From NCBI GenBank assembly GCA_900299025.1, contig OMIE01000037.1, positions 1 through 43,789 of the forward strand: DNA of 43,789 bases. Reading direction: 5' to 3'. Made by a program: the position numbers and the translations under genes. How positions within the stretch are numbered: position 1 is the first letter of the stretch; each line of letters begins with the position of its first letter. Source of the DNA: Burkholderiaceae bacterium. GTDB taxonomy: Bacteria; Pseudomonadota; Gammaproteobacteria; Burkholderiales; Burkholderiaceae_E. Shown piece after piece: positions 43,078-43,789 of this stretch. Below the pieces are notes generated by a model. It worked only from the letters and a program-made list of their open reading frames with translations, was not told the DNA's origin and searched no databases.

Positions 43078-43789
43078 CTAAGCGAATCGCGCCAAAGTTA
43101 AGCAATGAGAGCGGTCAAGCGTTAACGGAGCTCATGGGTTTTCTAATCTTTCTTGTGTTGGTGGTAAGTGCTATGCGAGTCTTCGCAAGCATCGCCAATG
43201 CTGATGACTCACAAATTGCAGAGGCGCGTTGGATGAGCTTTCATTGTGCCTATCGTCACATTTATTGCAACGCCCTCGTTGAACCACACACGCCTCAAGA
43301 GGCTTTATTCAAAGCACTTAGTTCCGAGAGGACCAATGAGTTGGGTTTGATCTCCGAGCCATCTGACCGCTTGCTGCAACCCCAGCATGGACATTCGTCA
43401 ATCGTCGAACGTCAGTTCATCAGAGTTCCATTTAATGCCGGAACTTCGCTCTTGGCGCGCAATGCGGCAGCAAGCGGTGCGGTGAGATCGATCGATGATT
43501 TTGCTTCACATTTCGGTGTGCATACCCGCGATGAACTACACATGGCTCGGGTCACTTCATCAGTGCAAATCAACGAAAGTGGATCGAAATTTGGCCTGCC
43601 AAACCAGATCAGCCTATCGCCGCGACGTCTCGCTATGCTGGTTGGTGACGGATCGGTTGAAGCGACTACACAAGGAGAGATGCACACAGTCGAGCGAGTG
43701 AAACAGAGCATTGCGCTGCCGGGTCAACATGCGCTTGACGGCCTGCTGGCAATCAACGACTCCTTAAAGGGGCTACTGCGGACTTTGGG
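43074..43789 (+). CDS. TadE-like pseudopilin (partial, runs off the window)
   Basis: The frame is open from ATG 43074 to the window end (238 codons) with no stop. The start overlaps the previous TGA (ATGA). The N-terminus NESGQALTELMGFLIFLVLVV is a class III/TadE-type signal: Gly before QALTE, Glu at +5, then a hydrophobic helix. The downstream part has two cysteines close together (SFHCAYRHIYC) and no other recognised domain. TadE proteins are minor pseudopilins of Tad/Flp pilus systems. The rest of the locus (ATPase, platform and secretin genes) is not in view. Confidence 0.75.
   Translation, partial: MTKRIAPKLSNESGQALTELMGFLIFLVLVVSAMRVFASIANADDSQIAEARWMSFHCAYRHIYCNALVEPHTPQEALFKALSSERTNELGLISEPSDRLLQPQHGHSSIVERQFIRVPFNAGTSLLARNAAASGAVRSIDDFASHFGVHTRDELHMARVTSSVQINESGSKFGLPNQISLSPRRLAMLVGDGSVEATTQGEMHTVERVKQSIALPGQHALDGLLAINDSLKGLLRTL

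Overview
The window comes from a Gram-negative bacterium, most likely a betaproteobacterium of the Burkholderiales type. This is an inference from gene content: a TctD/TctE-like two-component pair, PcaHG/PobA aromatic genes, CaiB and IpdAB-like CoA-transferase operons, a single-chain biotin-dependent carboxylase, and Flp/Tad pilins with a QGMTEY start. Base composition looks moderate (about half GC by eye). I see no tRNA, rRNA, insertion sequence, CRISPR array or phage gene. Genes are densely packed, with many ATGA or TAATG overlaps.

Layout. (1) 1-2982: the 5' part of a TolC-type outer-membrane efflux protein, divergent from a response regulator/sensor kinase pair. (2) 2969-5861: a small cysteine-containing protein with a 9-base C tract near its start, a palindrome-rich 440-base gap, an all-heptad coiled-coil protein with asparagine repeated at one core position, a UUCG-capped hairpin, and a ClC-type anion channel whose gating glutamate position is phenylalanine. 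(3) 5918-10645: a palindromic operator, a GntR/FCD regulator and three overlapping genes (PhyH-type dioxygenase, SAF-domain dehydrogenase, D-aminoacylase-type amidohydrolase), an apparently uncharacterised catabolic unit. (4) 10650-16573: alpha/beta hydrolase and MFS transporter on the minus strand, divergent from pcaH-pcaG-pobA and a PhzS-like flavin monooxygenase. PobA would make protocatechuate from 4-hydroxybenzoate and PcaHG would cleave it; the later beta-ketoadipate genes are not in the window. (5) 16699-18060: argG. (6) 18054-24241: an iron alcohol dehydrogenase, a CurA-like reductase, a small DUF1992 protein, a beta-hydroxyacid dehydrogenase, and a YtcJ-type amidohydrolase coupled to a COG0523 GTPase with a degenerate G4 motif.

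(7) 30553-24313 (minus): a five-gene operon with an M20 amidohydrolase, a KfrA-like coiled-coil protein, a flavin-dependent monooxygenase, a second M20 hydrolase and an MBL-fold hydrolase, probably for breakdown of an amide or N/S-containing organic compound. (8) 30621-32671: glucose-6-phosphate isomerase and a small secreted protein. (9) 37370-32772 (minus): CaiB CoA-transferase, IpdA/IpdB-like subunits, asparaginase and an OmpA-domain protein, tightly packed. Upstream lie a 34-base tandem repeat and a 1188-residue biotin carboxylase/carboxyltransferase. (10) 41346-43789: an Flp-type pilin, a TadG-like protein and a TadE-like protein cut by the window end.

The most unusual item is the coiled-coil protein at 3721-4449. 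At least 22 asparagines fall at one heptad position four residues before a mostly aliphatic position. This is the N@d arrangement known to hold anions inside trimeric coiled coils, and the gene sits directly upstream of an anion-channel gene with an altered gate. A functional link is a hypothesis only.
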